A DNA stretch of 64,000 bases from Ruminococcaceae bacterium YAD3003 (GCA_900107185.1 FNPA01000001.1:62001-126000), one strand, 5' to 3'; numbered from the stretch's first letter, positions 33,445-42,268 are shown. The notes: generated from the letters alone by a model not told the origin. A program made the numbers and translations.

Positions 33445-35187
33445 TTATTTGGACGAATAGTCTTCGAGTCTTACTCTCTGGCCGTCTTCCAAAGGTTTCT
33501 CGGCTCTGATGACGATCATTACATCATATTTGTCGAGACCTTCACCCTTGATAGCCTTGGATACACCGTCTTCTGCCTCAACTGTTACATAGAGTTTCTT
33601 TACTGTGTACTTGTCACCCAAAGGTGTTGAAGAACCCTGGATCAGGTATACGAAATCTCCGTTTGTATCCTGGTTAACCGCACTGCTCGGTACAACGCAC
33701 TTGTAGTTGTCATTACCTCTGCCTGCGTTTACTGTAATCTCTTCGCCCGGCCAGGCATCACTGCCGTCAACAATACATTTAACGAGTCTGTTTCCTCTTG
33801 GGTTTGCAGGATCGGGCTTGATCGATGCAACTGTGCATCCGTCAATAAATCCGGAAGTGACCTCGAGCGGCATACCTACGTAAATATTCTGTGCAGCAGC
33901 TGCTGTAAATTCGAAAGTAACAGAACAAATTCTGTCATTCTCGGGAAGAATATAAGCGATTGTATCTTTAGCATTAAGGCTATCACCGGAAGATACGGTA
34001 ACGTTATAAACATAACCGTCAGCAGGAGCCTTTATCTCAGTTATCTTGGCAGCCTTCTCGAGTTTATCGATCTCTTCTTCGAGCTTTGCGATCTGCTCTG
34101 CTCTGTCTTCTGCCGTATCCTGATTCTTATCTCTTGTAATACCTGCCTGTGTCTGTGCATCAGTCAGTGCTTTCTGTGCTGCAGTTACTGCATGTTGAGC
34201 AGAATTAACGGCATTGATCGCTGCCTGCTCAGTCGGAAGATTCTCAAGAGATTTAAGTGTTGCCTCTGCCTCAGCAATCCTGCCCTGGCATGCTGACAAT
34301 TCAGCAGAAGCCTCATCAAGACGTGCCTTTGCTGCATCACGCTGTGCTTCCAAAGCAGCCTTCTGATCCTGGAGTTCCTTGATCTTTGCCATGAGCTTAT
34401 CCATCTCATATGTAGGTGAATTCTTATCGAATCCGTCTGCATCAAGATCAGGAGCAGGTGTAGTTGTAGAACCGTCCGGAGTTGTTGCGGGATCAGTTGT
34501 TCCCGGAACAGGCGTAGGTGTCGGAATCGGAGTTCCGAGTGCAACATAAACATCTATCTGTGACTGGAGAGGAGTGATCTGTGCATCAATTGCAGCAATG
34601 TCTTTATTAAGATCTTCAACTGTCTTTGCAGCTGCTGTTACAGAAGCTTCGAGTGATACTGCTCTGGCTGATTCATCGTTGATAATCGCGCGGTTCTCAG
34701 CTTCAACTGCGCCTCTGTTACGTACGCTTTCCAATGTTTCCTGAGCCTGCGAAAGTGTTTCTTTAGCAACGTTGATGGAGTCGTAATATGTAGAAAAATC
34801 TGTGTCATCTGACAATCTTGAATCGTATTCCTGTGCTCGCAAAAGTTCTTTGAGCTGGGCTCTCTTTGATTCCAAATCAGAAGATTCCTCGATAGGCTTC
34901 AGGGTAAGGATCGTATCACCCTTTTTGACCAGATCGTAATTGTCTACCTTAACCTGATCAACGGTTCTGCCGTCGAGTCCTTTGACATCTGTCTTATTCT
35001 CTACTGCAATTGTGCCTCTGGCGTTATTAGAATAAGAGAGGTTTCCTCTCGATGCATAAGAACCCATGACCTTCGGTATGGTCAGATTCATGATTGTGTT
35101 TGAGAAGAACGTCAGCACTGCAAGTACGACTACAAAAGCAATCATTGCTCTTATAACCTTTGCTCTCCTTTTGCTTCCCTTAGCCAT
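33445..35187 (-). CDS. HlyD/MacA-type periplasmic adaptor protein
   Basis: About 580 residues. GGAGG lies 9 bases before the ATG at 35185-35187; another ATG 6 bases earlier is only 3 bases from it. One membrane helix (about residues 11-30) is followed by a barrel-sandwich half (GTIAVENKTDVKGLDG, VDNYDLVKKGDTILTLKP). A very long coiled coil comes next (about 90-370), broken by a Thr/Pro-rich insert (PTPTPVPGTTDPATTPDG). Then the second lipoyl half (ITEIKAPADGYVYNVTVSSGDSL) and a beta-barrel with RVRLEDY at the end. Such adaptors bridge inner-membrane exporters to outer parts. In this Gram-positive setting it probably reaches through the wall layer. It sits between the sugar-type permeases and the MacB-like gene. 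Confidence 0.82.
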   Translation of the reverse strand: MAKGSKRRAKVIRAMIAFVVVLAVLTFFSNTIMNLTIPKVMGSYASRGNLSYSNNARGTIAVENKTDVKGLDGRTVDQVKVDNYDLVKKGDTILTLKPIEESSDLESKRAQLKELLRAQEYDSRLSDDTDFSTYYDSINVAKETLSQAQETLESVRNRGAVEAENRAIINDESARAVSLEASVTAAAKTVEDLNKDIAAIDAQITPLQSQIDVYVALGTPIPTPTPVPGTTDPATTPDGSTTTPAPDLDADGFDKNSPTYEMDKLMAKIKELQDQKAALEAQRDAAKARLDEASAELSACQGRIAEAEATLKSLENLPTEQAAINAVNSAQHAVTAAQKALTDAQTQAGITRDKNQDTAEDRAEQIAKLEEEIDKLEKAAKITEIKAPADGYVYNVTVSSGDSLNAKDTIAYILPENDRICSVTFEFTAAAAQNIYVGMPLEVTSGFIDGCTVASIKPDPANPRGNRLVKCIVDGSDAWPGEEITVNAGRGNDNYKCVVPSSAVNQDTNGDFVYLIQGSSTPLGDKYTVKKLYVTVEAEDGVSKAIKGEGLDKYDVMIVIRAEKPLEDGQRVRLEDYSSK

Positions 35188-35227
35188 TTTCATACTCCTC
35201 CGTATTCAGCGTGCTCTCGCAAATGTT

Positions 35228-36283
35228 TTACTTAATTCCTGATCTCGAGATTCCTTCTACGAGATAATCCTCACCCCAGAAGAAGATCAGCAGCGGCGGG
35301 ATCATGTAAACACTAGATGCCGCAAAGGCGATTCCCAATTCCGGTTCGTTTATCTGTGAAAGGAATACCGACAAAGGCTGTTTAGCCGGATCGGTCAGAA
35401 GGACCAGCGGCTGCTCAACCATATTCCAGTAATCGATAAATAAAAGTATCGTGAGCGCAAATATCGCATTCTTGCACAAAGGCAGCGCGATGTTCGTAAA
35501 TATCTGCCACTCCGAAGCGCCGTCGAGCGTCGCGGCTTCGATATAACCTGACGGTATCTGGCGCATATATTTCGTAAGAAGGAAGATTGCAAACGTTGAG
35601 AAGATACCGGGTAAGATAATCGCCCAGATGGTATCCAGGATTCCCAATGTTTCTGCGATCATGTAGTTCGGTACGAGCGTAACCTGGAACGGCATGAGCA
35701 TAAGAATGATATATGAGAAGAACAATACTTCCCTTCTCTTCCTTCTATATCTGGCAAATGAATAAGAGGCAAGACATGCAACAACCATCTGACCTGCAAC
35801 AATAGGAAGTGTCAGGATGATTGAATTCCAGTATTTGAACAGATACTCCGGATTCATGAACAGCAGTGTTGTGTACTGGCTGATCGTGACTTCTTCCGGA
35901 ATGAGCTTTAATACAGGTGTTCTGGACATGTATGTTGCGCCCTGCGTAGCATGGCCTGACATACTTTGGAATACGACCTGATAGTTGGAAACGATCTCTT
36001 CAGAAGACATAAATGAATTCAGGAACGTGAAGAAGATCGGAACCAGTGCAAGCGCTGAAATAAAGACAGCAACGGCAACACCAATTGCGGTGATGATGGT
36101 CTTCTTTATCTTGCGCTTCTTAAGGTTAGTCGCAATTCTCTTTTTCTCACTGGCAAAGAAATACTCTCTTGCTTCGTCAGAAAGTGAAGTAATAAATGTC
36201 TCCGGCTTTACTGCTTCGGTATAGACATTACGGCGTGCCAATGTCGCCTGTTTTCTTCTCTCGATGCGTTTAATATCGTCCAT
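35228..36283 (-). CDS. Carbohydrate-type ABC transporter permease (MalG-like)
   Basis: A 351-residue permease, about 70 residues longer than usual because of a charged N-terminal tail. The ATG at 36281-36283 has GGAGG about 7 bases upstream. Six membrane helices are likely (about residues 60-345). The family EAA loop is GYIEAATLDGASEWQIFTNIALPLCKNA, given here only as its key part EAATLDGAS. The start lies 1 base after the stop of the MalF-like gene. With that partner it would form the channel of an importer. No substrate-binding protein or ATPase gene is in the operon, which is unusual. Confidence 0.87.
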   Translation of the reverse strand: MDDIKRIERRKQATLARRNVYTEAVKPETFITSLSDEAREYFFASEKKRIATNLKKRKIKKTIITAIGVAVAVFISALALVPIFFTFLNSFMSSEEIVSNYQVVFQSMSGHATQGATYMSRTPVLKLIPEEVTISQYTTLLFMNPEYLFKYWNSIILTLPIVAGQMVVACLASYSFARYRRKRREVLFFSYIILMLMPFQVTLVPNYMIAETLGILDTIWAIILPGIFSTFAIFLLTKYMRQIPSGYIEAATLDGASEWQIFTNIALPLCKNAIFALTILLFIDYWNMVEQPLVLLTDPAKQPLSVFLSQINEPELGIAFAASSVYMIPPLLIFFWGEDYLVEGISRSGIK

Positions 36284-36284
36284 C

Positions 36285-37433
36285 TTATTCCTCCACATCC
36301 TTATCGAACTTGGATTCTGCGAAGAACAGACCGCCGACGATTATTATCATTACAATACACATTACTATCGCACCGGCCGAGAGTTTACTGTAGTCCAGAT
36401 GCGTAAACGAGTTATTCATGAAATGCTGCAGAAAATACAGCTCGTTAGGATAGTCTCCCGTGAGCAGATATACTTCTCTGAATATCTTAAATGAATTGAT
36501 GAGCGACATGATTCCAACAAAGAAAATAGTCGGTGACAGATAGTGAAGTTTAATTGCGAAAAATCTCTTCACCGGACCTGCGCCGTCCATAGCAGCAGAC
36601 TCTAATATCTCATGCGGAATGCTGTTAAGTGCTGCCAGGAACAATACCATGTTGTAGCCCAAGTTCTTCCATAAGAACAACAACACGACTACCACCTGTG
36701 CATATTCGGATTTGAGCCAGTCTATCTTTTTAAACGTGTCAAAGAGCTGCTCGCAGATGCCGTTAACTACGCCGTTATAACTGAAGAATACCTGCCAGAT
36801 AAGAACGACGGATGCAACCGGAACCATCATAGGATTAAGAAGAATACTTCTGAAAATACTCTTTCCGGGGAGTCCTGAATTAAGGAGCAGGGCAATAAGC
36901 AATGCGAGCAATACTGCCAACGGAACGGATATCACAGCGAAAATGAGAGTGTTCTTAGATGCATCCTGAAAAGCAGGATTGGTGAGAACTCTCTCGTAAT
37001 TGCGGAATCCGACAAAATCAGAATTCGTCGGTGACTTCTGGAAAGAAGTCTTAAGCAGCATGATAAGCGGCAAAAAGAAAAATAACAATACACCGACAAA
37101 ACTGGGTGTCAAATAACCTGTAAAGATCCCCCAGTCACGAAGTTTTCTCTTGAAGCGTCTCTTATTACGGAGTTCCAGCTTCGCTCTTCTCTCAGGGGTA
37201 TTTTCAAATACGGGAATATCTTCAGGTGTGAGTTTCATGCCCGCGAGCGGAGTTACATTCTTCGCCTTGGGTCTGTTTATAAGTTTGGAATCGATATCAT
37301 CTTTGGAGATAAGGACAGGTTCTGACTTCTTCTCGGGCTTTGTCTCAGGTACAGCAGCCTGCGACCCCGGTCTCATACCGGTGACTTCCCCCTTCTCAAT
37401 AATGTTATTTGTATTGTCAGTCCTATTATCCAT
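36285..37433 (-). CDS. Carbohydrate-type ABC transporter permease (MalF-like)
   Basis: A 382-residue permease with an N-terminal cytoplasmic extension of about 90 residues before the first membrane helix (TPSFVGVLLFFFLPLIMLL). The EAA-type loop reads EILESAAMDGAGPVKRFFAI. It is the first gene of a four-gene operon (two permeases, HlyD-like adaptor, MacB-like protein). The ATG at 37431-37433 is chosen because a TATAAT box at 37465-37470 would put the start of the mRNA close to the TTG that opens the longer frame. The ribosome binding site is weak. The sugar or other solute is unknown. Confidence 0.85.
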   Translation of the reverse strand: MDNRTDNTNNIIEKGEVTGMRPGSQAAVPETKPEKKSEPVLISKDDIDSKLINRPKAKNVTPLAGMKLTPEDIPVFENTPERRAKLELRNKRRFKRKLRDWGIFTGYLTPSFVGVLLFFFLPLIMLLKTSFQKSPTNSDFVGFRNYERVLTNPAFQDASKNTLIFAVISVPLAVLLALLIALLLNSGLPGKSIFRSILLNPMMVPVASVVLIWQVFFSYNGVVNGICEQLFDTFKKIDWLKSEYAQVVVVLLFLWKNLGYNMVLFLAALNSIPHEILESAAMDGAGPVKRFFAIKLHYLSPTIFFVGIMSLINSFKIFREVYLLTGDYPNELYFLQHFMNNSFTHLDYSKLSAGAIVMCIVMIIIVGGLFFAESKFDKDVEE

Positions 37434-37464
37434 AAAAGTAACAGTGTCCCCACACTTCAAATGA

Positions 37465-37470
37465 ATTATA
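37465..37470 (-). promoter_or_regulatory. -10 box of the permease operon
   Basis: TATAAT on the minus strand, about 32 bases before the ATG at 37433; no clear -35 box, so an activator may be needed. The tandem repeat at 37523 lies upstream. Confidence 0.55.
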
Positions 37471-37522
37471 CTCTTGCATTAAATAATATCTATTGTTCTT
37501 TAAGGTGCAAACTGTGGCAAAG

Positions 37523-37543
37523 CGGCATCAAAACGGCATCAAA
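37523..37543. repeat. Tandem 10-base repeat in a divergent promoter region
   Basis: CGGCATCAAA occurs at 37523-37532 and again at 37534-37543, a spacing of 11 bases or one helix turn. It lies between the permease operon (minus) and the membrane protein gene (plus) and may be a regulator binding site. Confidence 0.5.
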
Positions 37544-37643
37544 TAAGGCTTTTGGGCGCTTTTGTATGAGTATATCCTTTCCCGACAGTCAAATAGTATA
37601 ATTGATAGATAAGATTTAGTTAATATTTGAACCGGGAGATAAC

Positions 37644-39188
37644 ATGCAGGTAAAAGATTCTTTGAACTATAAGAGCGGAAAAACCTTGGATGCAAAAAAG
37701 GTTTTCCTTATCTGCGCCCTGATCCTGATCTATTGCCCTTTTTTCTATACTGAGATAATCGGCTACTACACAGGAGACACTGCCATTCAGATTAAGATCG
37801 GTATGGATTGTCTCGCAAACAAACAATTCATTCCTGTCGAGATCTACAGCTGGCACGAAGGACTGAACTGGCTGCCACACGAAATAGGCTGGTACTATGT
37901 GGTCGGCATTGCCTATAAACTGTTAGGACTCGCAGGTGTTATCGGCGTGGCCGCCATTTTCAATTACCTGATTGCAGGAATTATTTTTAAGAAATATCAC
38001 AATACGGTTAATCCGCTTATATTGGTCGTGGTTGCATCAATTGCCAGACTGCTCTCTTTCCCTAACTACAACGCCAGACCTCATCTGTTCTCACAACTGG
38101 CACTCGTTTTGCTCGTTTATGTAATGCTCAGTAAAAAGAGCATGCTTTTCAAATCACTTTTCTTCTGTGGAACCTCATTCCTTCTGGCGTGGTTCCATGG
38201 CGGAATGATTCCCATCCTGTTTGCGGTCTTCTTCGTTTTCGTTGTGATCGAACTGGTATTCAAGCAGTTTAAAACGGCACTGTTGTATCTGGCATCTGCT
38301 GCCGGAGCATTCCTTTGTTCCCTTCTCAATCCATTAGGATTCAAGATTTGGACTTATGGTCTGGTCCAATCGGCAAACAAAGACTTCTGGCAGATTAATA
38401 TTGAATGGGCTCCCAAGAATTTCGAGATATGGGAAATCACCTTAATACTATTAATAATCGCTGCATTTGTTGTTGACGGCAGAGTCAGAAAGTTCGATAA
38501 GACAGCAATAATCAAATTCTGCATCGTCTGCATGTTCATTATTGCATCATGCAAATACTGCCGTTTCATGAATTACACTGCACTCTTCATTCTCGCTTTG
38601 TGCCCTGAGGAAGTACAGAACCTCTTCATATGGCTCAATGACAATATTTTCCATATAAAGAAGGAGAAGGTGTCACTCAGTAAAGCATCTTTCTATATTC
38701 TCTCCATATTCTGCATTTTGTTCTCAGGCTTTTTCACGGTCTTTTCCATCGTAAAATACTTCCCTACGAACACAATGTCAGATGCCAGTGTAATGGTAGC
38801 TTACGATGAAGGCGTAATCTCATGCGTAAAACAAAACGACTATAAGAGAATCTATAATTCGTTTAATACAGGAACCTGGCTCGCCTTCTACGGCATCCCT
38901 GTCCACATTGATAACCGCTGTGATCCTTATATGGAACAGTATTCAGGCACCGACTATCTGACAGGACAGATGCTCATAGATAACATCGCTGATCTGGATT
39001 CATTCGTAGACAAATACGACTGCGATGCAGCTGTCCTTGATCTGGTTCCCGGAACAACCGACGAATGGTTTGCTGACAGTCTTTATGCAGCAACGGACAG
39101 ATACAAAGTTGTCTACGACAATACAGTTGTATCGAATTACGATCCTGAATTAAGCGTCAGGTGGATGGTCGTCGAGTGTATTAACTGA
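37644..39188 (+). CDS. Polytopic membrane protein, possible GT-C type glycosyltransferase
   Basis: A 514-residue protein with about 10 hydrophobic helices between residues 20 and 385, then an outer domain of about 130 residues. After the first helix the loop reads YYTGDTAIQIKIGMD and EIYSWHEGLNWLPHE; acidic residues at this place are typical of GT-C glycosyltransferases that use lipid-linked sugars. The end has NTGTWLAFYGIPVHIDNRCDPYMEQY. I do not recognise an exact family, so GT-C is a guess from topology. GGGAG lies before the ATG and TATAAT at 37597-37602 is a likely -10 box. It is convergent with pyruvate kinase, with no bases between the two stops. Confidence 0.7.
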   Translation: MQVKDSLNYKSGKTLDAKKVFLICALILIYCPFFYTEIIGYYTGDTAIQIKIGMDCLANKQFIPVEIYSWHEGLNWLPHEIGWYYVVGIAYKLLGLAGVIGVAAIFNYLIAGIIFKKYHNTVNPLILVVVASIARLLSFPNYNARPHLFSQLALVLLVYVMLSKKSMLFKSLFFCGTSFLLAWFHGGMIPILFAVFFVFVVIELVFKQFKTALLYLASAAGAFLCSLLNPLGFKIWTYGLVQSANKDFWQINIEWAPKNFEIWEITLILLIIAAFVVDGRVRKFDKTAIIKFCIVCMFIIASCKYCRFMNYTALFILALCPEEVQNLFIWLNDNIFHIKKEKVSLSKASFYILSIFCILFSGFFTVFSIVKYFPTNTMSDASVMVAYDEGVISCVKQNDYKRIYNSFNTGTWLAFYGIPVHIDNRCDPYMEQYSGTDYLTGQMLIDNIADLDSFVDKYDCDAAVLDLVPGTTDEWFADSLYAATDRYKVVYDNTVVSNYDPELSVRWMVVECIN

Positions 39189-40604
39189 TCAGTTAACTGT
39201 CTCAACCTTAATAGTATTTGTGTTTCCTGCCTTACCGTTGATGAGGCCACCTGTCATTACGACATTGTCACCTTCTGAGAGCTGAAGAACATCCTTGGCA
39301 ACGCTGAGTCCGTGGTAGAACATAACGTCTGTGGAGTTGAACTCTTCATTAAGGATCGGAACAACACCCCAACTGAGGTTAAGTCTTCTCCAAATTCTCT
39401 CTGATGTTGTCATGCCGATAATGTCGATAGGGCATCTGAAACGTGAAACCATTCTGGCAGTAACACCGCTTCTGGAATGAACAACGATTGCCTTTGCACC
39501 AACGTCGATGGCCATCTGGCATGTTGCGTGCGAAATAGCATCAAGGTTATTTCTGATCTTAAATTCCTGCTTTGCAAAACGCTCTTTGTAATTGATGTGT
39601 CTTTCTGTATATTCAGCAACCTGTGACATAGTCTTAACTGCTTCAACAGGATACTTACCTGCAGCAGATTCGCCTGAGAGCATGATTGCGGAAGAACCGT
39701 CATAAACAGCGTTTGCAACGTCTGAGATCTCTGCTCTGGTCGGTCTGGGGTTGTTGATCATTGACTCGAGCATTTCTGTTGCAGTAATAACACGGCGTCC
39801 CAAAAGTCTGCATCTCTTAATGAGCTGCTTCTGGACACTAGGAACCTCTACGAAAGGAATCTCAACGCCGAGGTCACCTCTTGCGATCATGATTCCTGCG
39901 CACTTCTCTGAGATCTCATCGATGTTATCAACACCTGCACGGTTCTCGATCTTAGCGATTACTTCAATATTCTCACCGCCGTTAGCATCAAGGAACTCAC
40001 GCATCTCGATCATATCTTCTTTTCTGGATACAAATGATGCAGCGACAAAATCAATATCATTCTTAATGCCGAACAGGAGATCCTTCTTATCCTGCTCACT
40101 TAAGAAGTCTCCCTGCATTACCTTGTTAGGGAAATTCATTGACTTCTGATCAGAGAGTGTGCCTCCGACAACAACTTCACAAATAACATCAGAACCCTTG
40201 ATCTCTTTTACCTCGAGAATAACAAGTCCGTTGTTGATGAGAACTCTGTCACCGGGATTAAGCTGGTCGGGCAAAAGCTTATAGGTAACTGCTACACGTG
40301 TCTCATCACCTTCGATCTCATCTGTTGTAAGAGTGAAGGTTGCACCATCCTGCAGTTCAACCTTGTGATTCTTAAATGTCTTGATTCTGTACTCAGGTCC
40401 CTTTGTATCGAGCATGATAGCAATCGGGAGATTCATCTTTGCTCTTACTCTCTTAATGAGGTCAATCTTCTCCTGATGCTGCTCGTGAGTACCGTGTGAG
40501 AAATTCAGTCTTGCGACATTCATTCCCGCCTCACACATCTTTGTTAATGTCTCTTCGTTATCTGAAGCAGGACCGATAGTACATATGATCTTTGTCTTAC
40601 GCAT
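39189..40604 (-). CDS. pyk: Pyruvate kinase
   Basis: A 471-residue enzyme. It begins RKTKIICTIGPASDNEETL and shows ARLNFSHGTHEQH, MLDTKGPEYRI, the catalytic-lysine/metal stretch EVIAKIENRAGVDNIDEI, MIARGDLGVEIPFVEVP and the signature region TATEMLESMINNPRPTRAEISD. It converts phosphoenolpyruvate and ADP to pyruvate and ATP, the last step of glycolysis. The length is that of the simple form; the extra C-terminal PEP-utiliser-like domain of many Bacilli is absent. It is a single-gene unit, convergent with the membrane protein gene, and divergent from guaA. Confidence 0.97.
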   Translation of the reverse strand: MRKTKIICTIGPASDNEETLTKMCEAGMNVARLNFSHGTHEQHQEKIDLIKRVRAKMNLPIAIMLDTKGPEYRIKTFKNHKVELQDGATFTLTTDEIEGDETRVAVTYKLLPDQLNPGDRVLINNGLVILEVKEIKGSDVICEVVVGGTLSDQKSMNFPNKVMQGDFLSEQDKKDLLFGIKNDIDFVAASFVSRKEDMIEMREFLDANGGENIEVIAKIENRAGVDNIDEISEKCAGIMIARGDLGVEIPFVEVPSVQKQLIKRCRLLGRRVITATEMLESMINNPRPTRAEISDVANAVYDGSSAIMLSGESAAGKYPVEAVKTMSQVAEYTERHINYKERFAKQEFKIRNNLDAISHATCQMAIDVGAKAIVVHSRSGVTARMVSRFRCPIDIIGMTTSERIWRRLNLSWGVVPILNEEFNSTDVMFYHGLSVAKDVLQLSEGDNVVMTGGLINGKAGNTNTIKVETVN

Positions 40605-40734
40605 ATAAAAACTCTCTCCTTAAAAAGCGAAACACATAAAAAGTTTTGTCTGATTTTAACATTTGTAACCCTAAACTTCTGCACAATATTGTAAAATGTT
40701 TAGGTCAATATTTTTTACAACGGAGGCTTTGCAT

Positions 40735-41715
40735 ATGGCAGACGTAAGACCGGAATCCCTTAAAAGAATTACAACCAAAGCTCAAGCTGATGATTTTATC
40801 GCTGATCAGATCAATGCGATTAAAGAACAGGTCGGAGACAAGAAAGTTCTTCTCGCACTCTCAGGCGGCGTAGACTCTTCAGTAGTTGCAGCTCTCCTTA
40901 TTAAAGCAATCGGAACAAACCTTGTTTGCGTACATGTAAACCACGGACTTCTCCGTAAGGGTGAACCTGAGATGGTATGCAAAGTATTCAGAGACGAGCT
41001 CAAAGCAAATCTCATTTACGTAGATGCTACAGACAGATTCCTTGATCTTCTCGCAGGTGTTACTGATCCTGAGCAGAAGCGCCACATCATCGGAGAGGAA
41101 TTCATTAAGGTCTTCGCAGAAGAAGCAGCAAAGCTCGATGGAATCTCATTCCTCGCACAGGGAACTATTTATCCTGACATTCTCGAGAGTGAACAGGGTA
41201 TCAAGGCACATCACAACGTAGGCGGACTTCCTCCGGAACTCGATTTCGAGCTCGTTGAGCCTGTTAAGTATCTCTATAAGGATGAAGTACGTGTTGTAGG
41301 TTCCGCTTTGGGCCTTCCTGATAACATGGTTTACCGCCAGCCCTTCCCGGGTCCCGGTCTTGGTGTAAGATGCCCCGGTGCTATTACAAGAGACAGACTC
41401 GAAGCAGTAAGAGAATCCGATGCTATCCTCAGAGAAGAATTCGAGAAGGCAGGCCTCGCCGGCAAAGTTTGGCAGTATTTCACTGTTGTTCCTGACTTCA
41501 AGTCAACAGGTATCAAGGATGGAAAGAGAGCTTTCGAGTGGCTCTGCATCGTACGTGCCATCAATACAACTGACGTAGTTCAGGTAACTGTTGAGCCTAT
41601 CGACTACGACCTTATGTGCCGCATCACGGACCGTATCACTCACGAAGTTCCCGGCATCAACAGAGTCCTTTACGACTACACACCGAAGCCTACAGCTACA
41701 GTAGAGTACGAGTAA
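40735..41715 (+). CDS. guaA: GMP synthase, ATP-pyrophosphatase subunit (stand-alone)
   Basis: A 326-residue protein. The ATG at 40735 has GGAGG 8 bases upstream; the longer frame starts earlier in the leader. The P-loop ATP-pyrophosphatase motif is ALSGGVDSSVVAALL (about residue 40). Then come HVNHGLLRKGE, FLAQGTIYPDILES, the PFPGPGLGVRC loop, and the dimerisation domain ending KPTATVEYE. It adenylates XMP and replaces the oxygen with ammonia to make GMP. The usual bacterial enzyme is about 510 residues with an N-terminal glutamine amidotransferase domain; that is absent, so ammonia must come from a separate subunit (archaeal-type split) or from free ammonia. The 3' end lies in a long imperfect hairpin, and a remnant of a second guaA 3' end lies at 42269. 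Confidence 0.93.
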   Translation: MADVRPESLKRITTKAQADDFIADQINAIKEQVGDKKVLLALSGGVDSSVVAALLIKAIGTNLVCVHVNHGLLRKGEPEMVCKVFRDELKANLIYVDATDRFLDLLAGVTDPEQKRHIIGEEFIKVFAEEAAKLDGISFLAQGTIYPDILESEQGIKAHHNVGGLPPELDFELVEPVKYLYKDEVRVVGSALGLPDNMVYRQPFPGPGLGVRCPGAITRDRLEAVRESDAILREEFEKAGLAGKVWQYFTVVPDFKSTGIKDGKRAFEWLCIVRAINTTDVVQVTVEPIDYDLMCRITDRITHEVPGINRVLYDYTPKPTATVEYE

Positions 41716-41780
41716 TATTATTTGCTCGCTAAGGTCCTCCGCGCTTCGCTTGTGCGGAAGTCGCTCGCAAACAATATTAC
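41712..41780. repeat. Long imperfect inverted repeat over the guaA stop codon
   Basis: Outer arms GTAATATTATTTGC (41712-41725) and GCAAACAATATTAC (41767-41780) pair at 13 of 14 positions. An inner CCTCCGC / GCGG part with mismatches makes a 69-base hairpin. It includes the guaA stop codon. It has no T run, so it is not a classical terminator; a REP-like or attachment-associated element is possible. Confidence 0.65.
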
Positions 41781-41802
41781 TCTCGTAAATGAGACATAAA
41801 TT

Positions 41803-41838
41803 AAGAAAGTTCCTGATAATTCAGGGGCTTTCTTTTTT
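41803..41838 (+). terminator. Terminator downstream of guaA
   Basis: Stem AAGAAAGTTCCTGA / TCAGGGGCTTTCTT with two G-T pairs, 4-base loop and a T run to 41838. Between here and 42015 I see no gene, only a likely leader for the peptide at 42016. Confidence 0.85.
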
Positions 41839-42015
41839 AGTCAACGTAAAAATGGTACAGATAATCTTCATGAAAGATGACTGGCGACACCCGGTACCGA
41901 AAGTGTTGCTTAAGCACCAGTTCAGACCACTATTAATGATGGGTTTATATCCGTTCTCCTGCAATAATAAAACCATCAAACAAAAACACTTTCAAAACAC
42001 GAGGAGGATAAGAAA

Positions 42016-42201
42016 ATGACAAATGTTAAAGAATTAAACATTATCAAAATGAATTCTGATGAAGAATTAGATCAGGTATCAGGTGCAGGCTTTGGAGACA
42101 CATCAGAGCCTATTATATGCCCGGTTTGCAAAAAGCCATTTTATAACAAAATCAAGTATGGATATCATATGGCGTCAGAACATAATACAGGATTCAACTG
42201 A
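42016..42201 (+). CDS. Leader-type small peptide with a C2H2 zinc-finger-like core
   Basis: A 61-residue peptide with a strong ribosome binding site (GAGGAGG about 8 bases before the ATG). Residues 1-27 look like a double-glycine-type leader of exported peptides: acidic, with DEELDQVSGAG, where cleavage would follow Gly-Ala or the next Gly. The rest holds CPVCKKPFYNKIKYGYHMASEH, quoted here only as C-x2-C-x12-H-x4-H (residues about 35-56), which fits a classical C2H2 zinc finger. No peptidase-transporter or modification gene is adjacent. It could be a secreted bacteriocin-like or signalling peptide, or a small zinc protein whose N terminus only resembles a leader. It sits between guaA and a guaA remnant. 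Confidence 0.7.
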   Translation: MTNVKELNIIKMNSDEELDQVSGAGFGDTSEPIICPVCKKPFYNKIKYGYHMASEHNTGFN

Positions 42202-42268
42202 TTAACCGCATTGCGATTGGTAAGAACAAAGTATTTGTATTTGCTTTTACATTGAGACATAACCTGAG

